Below the pieces are notes generated by a model. That model did not search any database. It saw only the letters and a program-made list of their open reading frames with translations, and had not been told where the DNA came from. A stretch of DNA of 44,659 bases from Priapulus caudatus. Lineage: Eukaryota > Priapulida > Priapulimorpha > Priapulimorphida > Priapulidae. Positions 32,048 through 42,359 of this stretch are shown here, piece after piece (within the stretch, counting starts at the first letter, position 1; each line of letters starts with the position of its first letter). The stretch is taken from NCBI RefSeq assembly GCF_000485595.1, contig NW_014578468.1, forward strand, positions 26,653 to 71,311. Reading direction: 5' to 3'. A program made the translations under genes and the position numbers.

Positions 32048-32254
32048 TGTTGCGTTATAGAAACGTATAAGATTGTGAGTAACTTAGGAGCTGTTTATTC
32101 ACACGTCAGCGTTGCTTGCTTACATGATGGAAAGAGCGCGACTGCCACACGTGCAGCGCTTATATACGGCAGTTCGGTAGCAGGAGCCACTGTCACTAGC
32201 TATATGTTAACACTTGAACACGCGTTAACCGATGGTGTAATCACTAACACAACA
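32048..32254 (-). repeat. 5' LTR of the Gypsy element
   Basis: 207 bp, TG...CA, flanked outside by the AACCA target duplication. On the minus strand this is the promoter-bearing LTR. No clear TATA box was picked out by eye. Confidence 0.9.
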
Positions 32255-32259
32255 AACCA

Positions 32260-32767
32260 TACATAGCTATTTTGCCGTTTGCTGATGTTTAAATCATGCT
32301 CCTTTAGCTCATGCAGACTATATCATTCCCATGCTTACATAGCTCTGCACATCTCATTTCTTAAATTCTTGCAATTCGAAGAATTGCAACTTTGAATTCG
32401 AATGATGCTTCGCTTTTTTACAAATTCTCATTCTTGGCTTCTCCACTTCTCACTCTTACTACATTCGACTATGTTGCGACACATCTTATAGTGAAGACAC
32501 CATAGTTCGCTCGGCTAGGTTAACTTGCATTACACTCGTAGTAATATTTGTAATACCAAACAGCTTATCATGATAACAGATAACACTCGCCACAAATAGT
32601 GTAATTCCCTCAACAGTGCTGCCGCACTGCGGCCGTGTTGATGCTTGTTCAGCGTACTTATATTATAATCGGCGCTACACCTCACCAGGATTATCGTTTT
32701 TCAGATTTCCCAAGGATCCTGAAAGGTTGTATTTCATTTAAATCATATATTCGTATTACCAGAGCAG
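32260..32767. other. non-coding, nothing recognised
   Basis: AT-rich sequence with no coding signal. A small GAATTGCAA/TTGCAATTC palindrome occurs at about 32368-32390. Confidence 0.4.
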
Positions 32768-33068
32768 TGTAACTACGTATGTGACTGTAGCGTAGGTACT
32801 GTAGATTCACATGTATGGTACGTATGATGTGACTAGACTGAGATGTACGCATGTCACTGTTGATTGACATGTACGTATGTGATTTGTAGACTGAGATGCA
32901 GGTATGTGACTGTAGATTAAGATGTACGTATGTGAATTGTGCGTAGCTGAGTGTAGATTGAGATGACATGTATGTTACCTATGTGACTGTAGAATGGGAT
33001 GTACGTATGTTACTGTAGAATGAGATGTACTTATGTGACAGTAGTCAGTAGATTGAGATGTGTAATGT
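32768..33068. repeat. minisatellite, ~27-30 bp unit
   Basis: About ten imperfect copies of a GTATGTGACTGTAGATTGAGATGTAC-type unit, with variable spacing. Confidence 0.8.
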
Positions 33069-34043
33069 TAAACTCAGATGTACCTTATGGCTTTACCATT
33101 GGAAGCTCAATATTTACTTACACATAGTGACTATGTTATGGCTACTGTGCTGTACCAAATTTACATGTACTTTACTCACCCAATAAATTAACAGCATTAA
33201 ACAAGCCACAATGTTTGTAAACTAATAAAATGCATTTTATATTTATTTGACAGGTGTAAAAAATAGGTAGTGAACACCAACCTTCAAGTCTACAGAATTA
33301 TGATATTTTATATGAAAATACGATTGCATCATGCTTTGAAAATGTTTAATATTAACACCACGAGTGCATCAAAAACATGGAAAAGAAATAGAAAGGATAT
33401 GGAATGACAACATTTGAAAGATAGATACATTTAGATATTACATTCATATAATTGCTATTGCCAAGGATCAGTCATTACATGTCGAACAACAAAATAATCT
33501 TATCTCTTTGTTGAGGAATTTTATTTAAGCACGTGTTTATTATGTGGGATTGACGAACATAGTCACTCTGCTCCGATGTTTTAATTATATGACCATATTC
33601 AATAAAAATGCATCAAAATGTAATGATAAGTATTATCTTGCAATGGTTTATAGTAATTTTAATCAATCTGGTCACTAGGTGGCAGCACTTCCAATCCAAT
33701 TACATAGCCTTAGATAGGGAGTGTCACCTCTTATCATTATAAGCTCTGGTAATACTCACATTCGTATTTCTATTTCTATTTCAACACATTGGTCTGATGT
33801 AATACATACAAGGCCGATTTTCACCGACATTTCAAGAACTTTACTTATAAGACTAACTATAGTGTTAACTCCACTAACTATACAAACTACACTATCTTTA
33901 CTGTTAGACAACTTTTTACATCTTTTCCAAAAGTCAATGCCACAGCTTTTGCTCAATCACATATCTTCGGCAGTGACATCAGCTCTCACTATGCCCACCT
34001 CACCTCCACTGCCAGCTCTCACCACGGCCACATCACCTGCACC
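33069..34043. other. non-coding, nothing recognised
   Basis: AT-rich (33069-33720), then the 3' flank of the minus-strand gene. A weak AATAAA-type signal on the minus strand was not identified with confidence. Confidence 0.35.
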
Positions 34044-34541
34044 TCAACGTCTCACCAGGGCTGCATCAGCTGCACCTCCACCTATCACGACTTCTGCATC
34101 AGCTCCACCTCCACCTCTCACCACGGCCGCATTAGCCCCACCTCCACCTCTCACCACGGCTGCATCAGCGCCACCTCCTCCACCTCTCACCACGGCTGCA
34201 TTAGCTCCACCTCTACCTATCACCACACCCACATCAACTCCCCTGCCACCTCTCACACCTCTTCCAACTTCCACCCTGACTGGAAAATTTAGCTCCAACA
34301 GCTGCTGTGCAGGGACTGCTGGTGCGGGGAAGCGATATCGAGGTGCATCATCTAGCTGATGATCCGGTCGAATGCAGGTCACATGCATTTCGGCCTCTTT
34401 TGCCACCTCTGCACCTGGCACCATTCCGGGCTTGAACCAGCCACAGATTGTCCATCCAACACCCGCTTCATGGTAAAAGTTTAGCATCTCCTGGCATGCT
34501 TCTCTCACTTTCACATGGTCAATTAGGTCTCCTGCATTTAC
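34044..34541 (-). CDS. unrecognised gene, last exon, Gly/Ala/Val-rich tail
   Basis: Minus-strand exon starting after TATTTGCAG at 34542 and ending at a TGA (34044). It encodes 165 residues. The first half (VNAGDLIDHVKVREACQEML ... GWTICGWFKPGMVPG) looks like a normal globular protein. The second half is a low-complexity array of 'VVRGGGGADAA'-type units, about 12 residues each, at least four copies. It joins the upstream exon at 34974 in phase 0 with good GT-AG signals, which favours this strand over the Pro/Thr/Ala-rich plus-strand frame. I do not recognise the family. A C-terminus containing W-x-GWFKP might be shared with other invertebrate genes of unknown function. Confidence 0.55.
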   Translation of the reverse strand, partial: VNAGDLIDHVKVREACQEMLNFYHEAGVGWTICGWFKPGMVPGAEVAKEAEMHVTCIRPDHQLDDAPRYRFPAPAVPAQQLLELNFPVRVEVGRGVRGGRGVDVGVVIGRGGANAAVVRGGGGGADAAVVRGGGGANAAVVRGGGGADAEVVIGGGAADAALVRR

Positions 34542-34973
34542 CTGCAAATAATAACATTGTTGGTTCATTAAATACATGTCTTGTGAAATACACATGTAAC
34601 CAATTACTTACACGTTTCACATATAACCAGAAACTTTTACCACTTCCTTTCAACTAATTCGTTACACATTCTTCATATTACACAACTTTGACTACATGCA
34701 TTCAACCAATTCGTCGCAGATTTCAGAGACATTCAACCAATGGCTTATATTACAGGTTTCAGATAAGAAATATGGACACGGTTGTAATTTCTTTACATAT
34801 GTTGCCCTTTCCCGACAGTTGTTTTATAATTCCTAAATATTGCCATTTCAGTGATTTTTTTCGCCGAATGGACTCATTGCTAATTACCCCATCCGATTTA
34901 CTTCCCCTGCTACATTTACTTAATCGAATGGCCGACTTTTGTAACTGCCGAGCATGTAACTGTCTCAAAGTAC

Positions 34974-35463
34974 CTTGCTACATTCCTCCTCCATGAGTAG
35001 ATTTGTCAAGGCTCCTGATTGGAATTTCGCATTGGTGATGCCAGCAGCGCGCGACGACACATCACATCGCAGGAGCAGCTTGTTGGGTGTTCCGCTTGTC
35101 AACGCGCAACAGCGTTCCGAAACGCCATGCTGCCCGTCGCACATTGCTGCCCCACATCCCTCTACAACGTTCACTCTCAGGAAATGCAAGTCGGCATTGC
35201 GCACATACAGTGCCTTCGTGCTCCCACTCACCGCCCACTCACTCAGGTATGGGGTTAGCACGGTGCCCAAACACTGGTTCTGCAGTGGTAGCAATGGTTG
35301 CTCTGTACTAAGAGCTGCCAATCCAGCAACCACAAACTCAAATTCCGGTTCGTAGATGCAGATGGTCATGCCTATCCATCTGCAGTCCTTCATGAGGAAC
35401 AGTTGCAGGGCTTTCCTCTCGTCCTTGCAGTAGACAAGGAACAGCATGCCATGAGTTATATCT
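34974..35463 (-). CDS. unrecognised gene, internal exon
   Basis: Minus-strand exon between an ATTTCATTGCAG acceptor (at 35464) and an AAG|GTACTTTG donor (at 34973). It encodes 163 residues with a complex, non-repetitive composition. Landmarks are DITHGMLFLVYCKDE, ICIYEPEFEFVVAGLAAL, LYVRNADLHFLRVNVVEGCG and a Cys-containing stretch AMCDGQHGVSERCCAL. It splices to the exon at 34541 in phase 0. No start exon was found upstream; it could lie in or beyond the CpG-rich block at 36230-36600. No transmembrane span or signal peptide is evident in these exons. Confidence 0.55.
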
Positions 35464-36229
35464 CTGCAATGAAATATTTCACAATCACATGTAGTCAACA
35501 TCAACCACGCACATAGCAATTAAAACAGAAAACCATTAGCACTTCACAAAACTGCAAATTCCCTTGCCACATTCCAAGTATACGTCCCTAATGGCAGAAA
35601 TTCACATTCGCATTGGTTAGGCTTTACACTCTCACAATCATCACGAAACTCGCATACACGCATCATTGCGCAACGAGATGCTCTGCTGATTGCCGAAAAC
35701 ATACGATCTAGGGTGATGCTTAATTAGGAGCAATTGCCAGATGAGTAAGTCCCATGCAACTGCAATGTCGTGAAGGGTTAGGGTTACGTTACGTTAGGGA
35801 TACGTTAACCCTAACTTGATATTACAACATTCATTATTTTTAGGCGCGTTCACACGGACGAGTTTAGCCCGAGCCTAATTACGCCCGTGCCATATTTCAT
35901 TATTTGGTCCCATTAAAAACGTTGCATCACGCCCAAGCCACATTTACCACCAACTAAAATGGTAGAATGCTACATGCAGCGAGTGTCGACTTCTCCCAGT
36001 CTACCCATTTCAACGCGTTTGATCTATCAACAAGTTAAATTATCCATTAATCATCAATCTGGCCGAAAGATGACAGAGGAAGTCACTCACTAACTGTAGT
36101 CACGAGGACGATGTACTTATTTAGACCTCCTGAACATATGGAAGGGCGATTTCATACAAGCGCAACTCAGTGGAACTTCCATCAATCGTATGGTGTATGC
36201 AAATATGTAACGACCACGTGTTACAAGGC
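35464..36229. other. non-coding; telomere-like palindrome
   Basis: Probably an intron or upstream region of the minus-strand gene. At 35775-35815 GGGTTAGGGTTACGTT is followed by ACGTTAACCCTAAC, a head-to-head pair of telomere-like motifs that could form a hairpin. Confidence 0.4.
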
Positions 36230-36314
36230 ACTCCCCCCCCCCCCACACGCGACGCGGGCTGCCGCGTCGCGCCGCGCGGTCGACAGAGGCATGACAGAGG
36301 CATGACATTACGGC

Positions 36315-36329
36315 GTCGCCCCTAGCAAC
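36315..36329. promoter_or_regulatory. RFX X-box motif 1
   Basis: GTCGCC-CCT-AGCAAC fits the RFX consensus GTNRCC-N(0-3)-RGYAAC exactly. Confidence 0.45.
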
Positions 36330-36370
36330 CACTGCGATCAATAAGGCCTCCGGGCCATTCGCTCTGCGGC

Positions 36371-36385
36371 GTTGCCCCTAGCAAC
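36371..36385. promoter_or_regulatory. RFX X-box motif 2
   Basis: GTTGCC-CCT-AGCAAC fits the RFX consensus exactly, 56 bp after the first site in the same orientation. Confidence 0.5.
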
Positions 36386-36600
36386 CACGAGCGATCAATA
36401 CGACCGCTGGCAAAACGGGCGGAACAATCCAAGATGGCAGCCCGCCTACGCTTTGACACGCCGCCGAAGTACCGCTATGTCACGAGCACCCACGCCAGCT
36501 GGTCAGGGGATTAACACCACCCTCCCCAATTAGCGGCGTGTACGTGCCGTGATTAGCGGTTCCGGCTCTAGCATGGAGGCGAAGCCCGGTGATATCCCCG

Positions 36601-36916
36601 CGGCTAATGCGGAGCGACTTTAGAACCGCTCAACCGTGGGGTTTCGCCGGGTGGCGGGTCAGCTGGATTAGATGTGCTAAATGCACCGTGAAGACCTGTC
36701 AACACTGGCAGCGGCGGCCATGTTGACCGCTCGTGACACGTTTGTGAGGATAGACGGAGCCACCTCCTGGACGCTGGCACGGCAGAATACCGGGTCTTTC
36801 CCGTTAGGAGCCGCCACCGTCCAATGCGAACGTGGTGAAGCCAAGCGAGCGCGGATGCGACGGACGCGGTGGTTGGTCCGCCTGGCACGTGGGTGGCCAT
36901 GTGCCACGCGCGTGGG
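36601..36916. other. CpG-rich sequence, no supported gene
   Basis: GC-rich frames on both strands of about 76-101 codons show no motif. It flanks the left terminus of the DNA transposon. Confidence 0.4.
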
Positions 36917-37222
36917 TAGTAGACATGCTAAGTGTTTTTTTACTTCAACTCATGCTACAAATGTCCCCTTTGGCATAGTTCCTTAGAACCCTAGGAAAAA
37001 AATTATCCAAAGACACACGTTCTATCTCAAAATCCAAGATGGCCGCCGGTGGCCATTTTGGAAAACTTGATCGACTCACAACTCCTGAACCGTTTGTCAT
37101 AGAAACTATTGTGACACATGTTTTTATTAGCTAATTTGAGGTCACTGAATTCATTTTTAGCATTAATTTTGCATTTGGAATACATTTAGAGGTAAAATTC
37201 AAGAAATAATACACAAAGTTGG
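36917..37222 (+). repeat. left terminal inverted repeat
   Basis: Aligns along its length with the reverse complement of 43308-43623, with scattered mismatches and small indels in the outer ~90 bp and tighter matching inside. It contains a palindromic YY1-like core (CCAAGATGGCCGCC...GGCCATTTTGG) at 37033-37061. Confidence 0.9.
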
Positions 37223-37463
37223 CAATTCGATGAAATTTATGACAAAAAAATTTAGGGTCATTTTGATACTAGAGAAAGGAACTTAGACTTAGGCCATCCT
37301 TAAAAAATTCTATTTGTACACATAGACAATGCGTCTTAGACAACGTATCTAGACAATGCATGTTTGATCGATCGCTGCGGAACGCCCCTTGAAGGTAAGA
37401 CTAGTACACCACTACAGGCAATCCAGCTACTGCAAACATGTCAAATTTCTGTTGTTGTCTTTA

Positions 37464-37875
37464 GGTTAGTCAATAATTAACACTAAAAGTGGTGGTTAAA
37501 AATCGTGACTGGAGCTTATGCTTCATATGCCAATCAGGTGAAGGTCATTGGCTAACTATGAATCCTTCATCATCAGTCAAATTGCGAAATATTCCGGAAA
37601 GACTTTTAGCTTGTTACAAAGAAGTTGTGGACAACATGCAGGACCTCATGGAATTAGGTGATTTGCCTGACTTTGTAGTTGTTGATAGCACTGGTGGTGG
37701 TGGTGGTGATGGTGGTGGTGGTGGTGGTAGTGCTCAAAATCTACTGAAACTAATGATGTGTAATCAAGTGGTGTGGCATAAAAGTTGCAGGAATGCTGTT
37801 GACATCCAAAAAGTGCAGAGGGCAAAGAAGGAACATCAAGACCAAGAGTCAGTCAGCCCTGTAAAAAACTCGCCG
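37464..37875 (+). pseudogene. transposon gene: first visible exon, zinc-binding motif 1
   Basis: Frame open from about 37477, no ATG before the first motif. Landmarks are 'WSLCFICQ' (Cys pair) and, about 100 residues on, 'VVWHKSCRNAV' (His/Cys pair), followed by a Lys/Arg-rich 'KVQRAKK'. This C-x2-C...H-x3-C arrangement suggests a treble-clef zinc site. Between them is a Gly run encoded by a (GGT)n tract at about 37693-37731. A TTGTTGTCTTTAG acceptor at 37451-37463 suggests an upstream start exon. Homology moves to another frame at about 37865. Confidence 0.6.
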
Positions 37876-37876
37876 C

Positions 37877-39245
37877 ATGAACAGTGGTGCCAAGTCCATC
37901 ACACAGGCTTTTCCCTCAGCCTCTACATCTTTTAGCGAACCAGTTGACACTCCATGTCTCTTCTGTAATGAAATGGGCAACAGGAAAGATATGAGGAAGG
38001 CTGCCACTCTTGGCTTGGACAAAAGTGTCAATGATTGTGCTAGACTGTTAGGTGACAAACGTCTGCTGGCAAAACTTTCCACTGGTGATATGATCGTCAT
38101 TAATGCTGTCTACCATTGTGCATGCCTGACACGGCTATACAGAAAAGTGGAGACAGTCGGTTGTGACATGACTGAGAGTCATAAAACTCAAGTGATGCGA
38201 GCACATGTTCTCAATGAGTTAGTTGACTTCATTGAAGATAATCGTAGTGCAGGCACCTCAATAGCAATGGCTGACATAACAGCCCTCTATGACAAGCGCC
38301 TTGCGGTTCTCGGTTTTTCCGACATCAAATGCAACACAACACGCCTTAGAGAAGAGATTGAGCACATGATCCCTGACATCAAGCCAGTAAAAATGAATCG
38401 TTGCTGGTCTCTTGTTTTTGAAGAGGATCTGAGAAAAGCTGTGAATATGAAAGACAGTACATCAACTGAGGTCTCCATCCTTCACAAAGCAGCCAAGATC
38501 CTCCGTCGTGACTATCTCCACATGAGGCAGGTTTTCACAGGCTCCTTTCCAAACGCATGTGAAGCTGAATCAATTCCACCTACATTGAGAACATTCCTGC
38601 ACATGCTTCTTGATGGACCGGGTATTGATCAGCCACCTCCTGAATCAGACAAGTTCAAAGTTGCAACATCCATCGGGCAGCAGATAATATTCAACTCTGT
38701 TGGATGCAGATCAAAGAAACCTAGGAGTGTTTCACGTCACATCAGGGAGAGGGAAACACCAGCTTCGCTTTATATGGCTATGAAAGTACATCTTCAATCT
38801 GGCCGTGAATCTCTAATTGATGTTATGCATCAAAGAGGACTGTGCATCTCTTATGACCGTTTGAGAGTACTGAGTACAGACATTGCAAATTCAGTCATTG
38901 GTCACTGGGAGCAGGTTGGTGTGGTAGTGCCTCCTCAGGCTGTCAAGCATGTCTTCACTACAGTTGGCTTTGACAATATTGACTACAATCCATCCTCTAC
39001 AACAGCAAAATCAGCTCTCCATGGAACATGCATCAGCATTCACCAGCACTTCTCTTCAGACAAACAAAAAGTTGAAAATTTTACAGACATCCTCATTCCA
39101 ACTGAGATGGGGAAAAAGGTTGTGAGGTCTTTGCCAGCTAGCTACACGACCATGGATCTGGATGTCTCACTGCCAAATGATGAAGTCTTGCACGTTCCTG
39201 GACCAACAGTCATCCTTGTCCAGCTTCACGCTCTGTTACCAGTAT
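37877..39245 (+). pseudogene. transposon gene: zinc-binding motif 2 and transposase-like core, part 1
   Basis: A 516-residue frame beginning MNSGAKSITQ. A second Cys pair 'CLFCNE' (residue ~28) with 'YHCACL' near residue 77 repeats the zinc-site pattern of the previous exon, giving two consecutive sites. After a long helical-looking region comes 'VGFDNIDYNPSSTTAKSALHG' (about 38964-39030), where the Asp residues are candidates for the first catalytic acid of an RNase-H-fold transposase. From about 39240 the homologous reading shifts to another frame (EEGYVWLERVRSLL...). The remaining ~60 residues to the stop at 39427 are thus out-of-frame sequence. Confidence 0.7.
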
Positions 39246-39972
39246 CATTGAAGAAGGCTATGTATGGCTGGAGCGAGTCAGAAGCCTTCTACCCAAACAG
39301 AACCTTGAAGCTGGTGAATGGATCTCATGGGCTGCATATTATGCCAGCATCACAGAACCACCAGTTACTCCTCCAGCCAAGTCATACATGCTGCCTCTGT
39401 TTACTGAATCTCCTAATAGCCAAATAATGGTGTGGCATGGGATGAAAGTCCTCCGCCAGGCAATTAGCTACATCAATCCAGGTCAGACACCAGTCATGGT
39501 AGCTGATCAACCCCTCTTCACACTAGCCAAAAAACTTCAGTGGAAGTTTCCCCAGACAGAGCATGGTGAAGACTCCTATCTGGTGACACTGGGGGCAATG
39601 CATACGGAGAAGATGCTGTGGAGCCTGTCTGGTGACTGGCTGGATGGTAGTGGGTGGACTACAGCACTCACCAACAGTGGTATCTCAACCAGTGGGAAAG
39701 CTCAGTCATTCATTGGTGTACATCACATCTGCAGAACTCGATATATGCACCAGGTCTCAGCAGCTGCCCTCTACATGCTTATGAAGATGGCATATGACCA
39801 GTATGTTGACAAGGTAATAACTGATGATGAGGATGCCAATGTACCTGTTGATGCAGAGTCAAATGATCACATTCCTCTACCTGTTGACGAATGGCTGAAG
39901 CAGTTGTGTGCCTCCCAGCCCCAAGCAGATTACTGGTTCAAGGCCATGGAGCTGGATCTTCTCATTCTTCAG
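39246..39972 (+). pseudogene. transposon gene: transposase-like core, part 2
   Basis: Carries 'WISWAAYYAS', then 'PVMVADQPLFTLAKKLQW' (39490-39545; Asp as candidate second catalytic acid) and 'LGAMHTEKMLW' (about 39589-39620). It ends at a CAG|GTAAAA donor at 39972/39973 in phase 0. The spacing DNID...ADQP...LGxxH is the kind of layout seen in distant DDE/D transposases, but I cannot confirm the fold by eye. Confidence 0.65.
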
Positions 39973-40330
39973 GTAAAAAGTGTCATATTTCTTTAATATA
40001 TTGAAATATGTCTGCCATTACTTCCACTAAATAGGTTTGGCTTGATTAGATGTGCTAACTGATTGCAATATATATTAGTGACCTCTGACACCAATAAAAT
40101 ACAGGAGAAATGTCTCACCACACTCAGATTTCACCAATACAACCATTGTATTGATTTATATCTCCACACTTTTTAAGTTTTATAGTAAATCTTTTGAATA
40201 GGGTATTTTAGATATATTACATTTTTTATTTCTGTTTTGATTTTTTGTTTAAATATGTGTCTTCATATACATGTGCATTGTCTTGAGTGTGCTTTACTAT
40301 GATCTATGATTGTCTTCATTTCTTTTTCAG

Positions 40331-40763
40331 TTTGTCAAGTCATGTCGTACAGCTGACTTCTCACTCTACATGGAGACTCTTGATTCTTTCTCTGATGCCA
40401 TGGGTCTTTGCACTGGATCATACCCACTATGCTCGGAATCTGCCCATCCATCTCCGTGACATGGCAACGCTGGAAGAACGACATCCTGCCCTGTTTGTGG
40501 AGTTTCAGCGTGGTCACTTCATGGGACAGAAGTCGAGGCGAGCATTCTCAAATATCCCACGTGACCAGATGGATGAACAACTCATCGACTGGCTCAAGAA
40601 TCTTGCTGGTGTCATTGAGAACCTGGATGACCCACGCACGGTTCGTCGTGAGCAGGTTGTTCGCCCTGAGATGGCTCGCTTAGTCAGGGAATTTGAGGGC
40701 ACAAAGGAGTCAGATGAGCGGATGCACCATGAACAGTATTCCAAGTTCCAAATAGACTACAAG
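40331..40763 (+). pseudogene. transposon gene: exon with DHTHYARNLPIHLRDM block
   Basis: Starts after TCTTTTTCAG (40330), so the intron is 39973-40330. It first reads FVKSCRTADFSLYMETLDS, then shifts frame at about 40390 to 'MPWVFALDHTHYARNLPIHLRDM...GHFMGQKSRRAFSNIPRDQMDEQ'. This block looks strongly conserved in style (His, Asp and Arg rich). It ends at AAG|GTAAAT (40763/40764). The next intron (40764-40868, 105 bp) is a multiple of three with no stop, so retention would not break the frame. Confidence 0.65.
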
Positions 40764-40868
40764 GTAAATTTCCTAATACATTTGAAACTGGGAGATACCC
40801 TAATTTTCAGTGGTATGAATATGTTTAATTTTGCAATGCCTACAATGTATGTGTTTCTTTTTTTCCAG

Positions 40869-41681
40869 TCTGATGTGCTGGATCTGGTGGATGCATTTGA
40901 GCAGCTGGGAAACCCCTTCATGGAAAAAAGTGGTGAGCTGCTTGACCTAGATCAGTCAATCCTCTTGCCTCCAGAGGTGGTAGATAATGTGAGGAAGGTG
41001 AAGGACATTGGGCTGGAGCGATACAAAGCATTTGTTGACAAGCGAATCATATCTCAGGAGGAGGCATTTACTGCATCAATACCTCATACCAAGCTAAAGT
41101 TGTTCAAGGCCTCACTGTCTCAACCACGCAGAAAATCAGAGGTGGCTGTTGTCAAGGACCAACAAGCCAAGGTGACCCAGATTTTGCTGGCAGCTCATTC
41201 AGGTCGCAGCATCAATGAGTCTGTGTTCTCCCGTGAGAGCACTGCACATCCCCCCTCACTTACCCGGAGAGGACACATGCACCATGGAACCAAGAGTGAG
41301 ATTCTGGACTGCATTGTCCCAGGAAATCTTGACAATCATAGACCTGTGACAACTGCTGCTGTGCTGGATGGTGCTGTGCTTGTTCAAATGCTTCGTCCTA
41401 GAAGTTCTGTGACCATTGGAGACTATATCACAGATGTGTTTGTTCCATACATCCTCTCCTGGTTTGAAACAAATGATCGGGTTGACATTGTCTGGGATGT
41501 CTACTCCAAGACTAGCCTCAAATCAGGAACTCGGGAGCAACGAGGCAGTGGAGCACGGAGACGAGTTACTCTTTCGACCAAAGTTCCTGGCAATTGGGCT
41601 GATTTCTTACGTGTGGACCTCAACAAGCAGGAGTTGTTTGTGGAGCTGGCCAAGAGATTGAAGCTCACAACACTTCCACAG
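40869..41681 (+). pseudogene. transposon gene: FEN/XPG-like nuclease, N-terminal part
   Basis: In frame across the small intron. After a helical spacer it reads 'VLDGAVLVQML' and 'VDIVWDVYSKTSLKSGTREQRGSG' (about 41484-41555). This resembles the N-terminal part of FEN1/XPG nucleases, where an early Asp and the VFDG...K...R block bind metal and DNA. 'NWADFLRVDLNKQELFVELAK' follows, and the exon ends at CAG|GTTAGT (41681/41682). The acidic and basic residues expected of the active-site face are present. Confidence 0.6.
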
Positions 41682-41949
41682 GTTAGTTGAGAGATGGTTG
41701 TAAACTACTGACATCAAATTACTTACAAATTATTTACTAAAATATTATTTACTAAACTATTTCCTATCATATGCATTTCCGCAATTGGGGATGACTGTGC
41801 CTGTGGAAACTGGACAAATGGGGTGTTATGTTGATGTGGTGACTTGGTGTATTGCATGGGGCAATGGGTTATTTTATCAAAAAAACATATACCAGTCTGT
41901 CTTAGTATTTATAGTATTCACTAACATTTAAATTTAATTTTGAATACAG

Positions 41950-42277
41950 GGTGCTTGGTGTACAGTCCAGGTTTCAACGCAGTTAAGTTACAATGGCGTT
42001 CTCATTTTCAAGGGAAGCAGCTCTTCACCACCATTCTCAGTGATTGTGTGAGTTCACCAGCTGGTGGTAATGTTAGTGCACTGTCCCCTTGCACACATGA
42101 GGAAGCTGACACTCGAATGCTTCTGCATGTGGCTGCAGCTACCGAAGCTGGTCATCGTCAAGTGATTGTCCGCACCAGTGACAGTGATGTTGTAGTGCTG
42201 AGCATTTCCACTTTTGTGGCCCTTGGGCAGAGGATTGATGAACTCTGGATTGCCTTTGGAATGCGGCGTCACTTCAG
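41950..42277 (+). pseudogene. transposon gene: FEN/XPG-like nuclease, acidic active-site part
   Basis: The acceptor is at about 41949 (TTGAATACAG). The first ~20 codons need a small frame adjustment before the frame settles as '...LFTTILSDCVSSPAGGN'. Key motifs are HEEADTR (42096-42116) and DSDVVVL (42180-42200). They parallel the E-A-E/D and (D/E)-D-x-D acidic pairs of FEN1/XPG nucleases. The exon ends at TTCAG|GTTTGT (42277/42278), splitting an Arg codon. Confidence 0.65.
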
Positions 42278-42359
42278 GTTTGTTCAGTTGCTGTATACTT
42301 ATAGCTTTCAGGTCATGAGGCTATTGTCTAACCTAACTCATCTCCACATTCATTTCCAG

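Larger units (their letters stand above)
27560..32259 (-). mobile_element. Ty3/Gypsy LTR retrotransposon, Mag-like, near-complete, minus strand
   Basis: Two 207-bp LTRs (27565-27771 and 32048-32254) start TG and end CA. They are flanked by the 5-bp target duplication AACCA (27560-27564 and 32255-32259). Between them, on the minus strand, lie gag, protease, reverse transcriptase, RNase H and integrase in the Ty3/Gypsy order. A polypurine tract is next to the 3' LTR and a primer-binding-site candidate is inside the 5' LTR. No envelope-type gene is seen. The compact single gag-pol and the N-terminal FDFSQPxxWxxWIKRFERF motif resemble Mag/SURL-type elements. The LTRs differ at about 5 of 207 positions by eye, so the insertion is fairly young. 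Confidence 0.9.
36230..36600. promoter_or_regulatory. CpG-rich block, possible promoter
   Basis: After a run of C (about 36232-36244) the sequence becomes GC- and CpG-rich. It holds two RFX X-box motifs and an AAGATGGCAG YY1-like site (36431). A duplicated ~55-bp unit (GTxGCCCCTAGCAACCAC...GCGATCAATA) carries the X-boxes. It could be the start region of the minus-strand gene at 35463, about 850 bp away. Confidence 0.4.

Noticed and set aside
33721-34359. Plus-strand frame of 212 residues rich in Pro/Thr/Ala
   Set aside because: It is the antisense image of the Gly/Ala/Val-rich exon. The minus strand has matching splice sites and non-repetitive protein sequence upstream.
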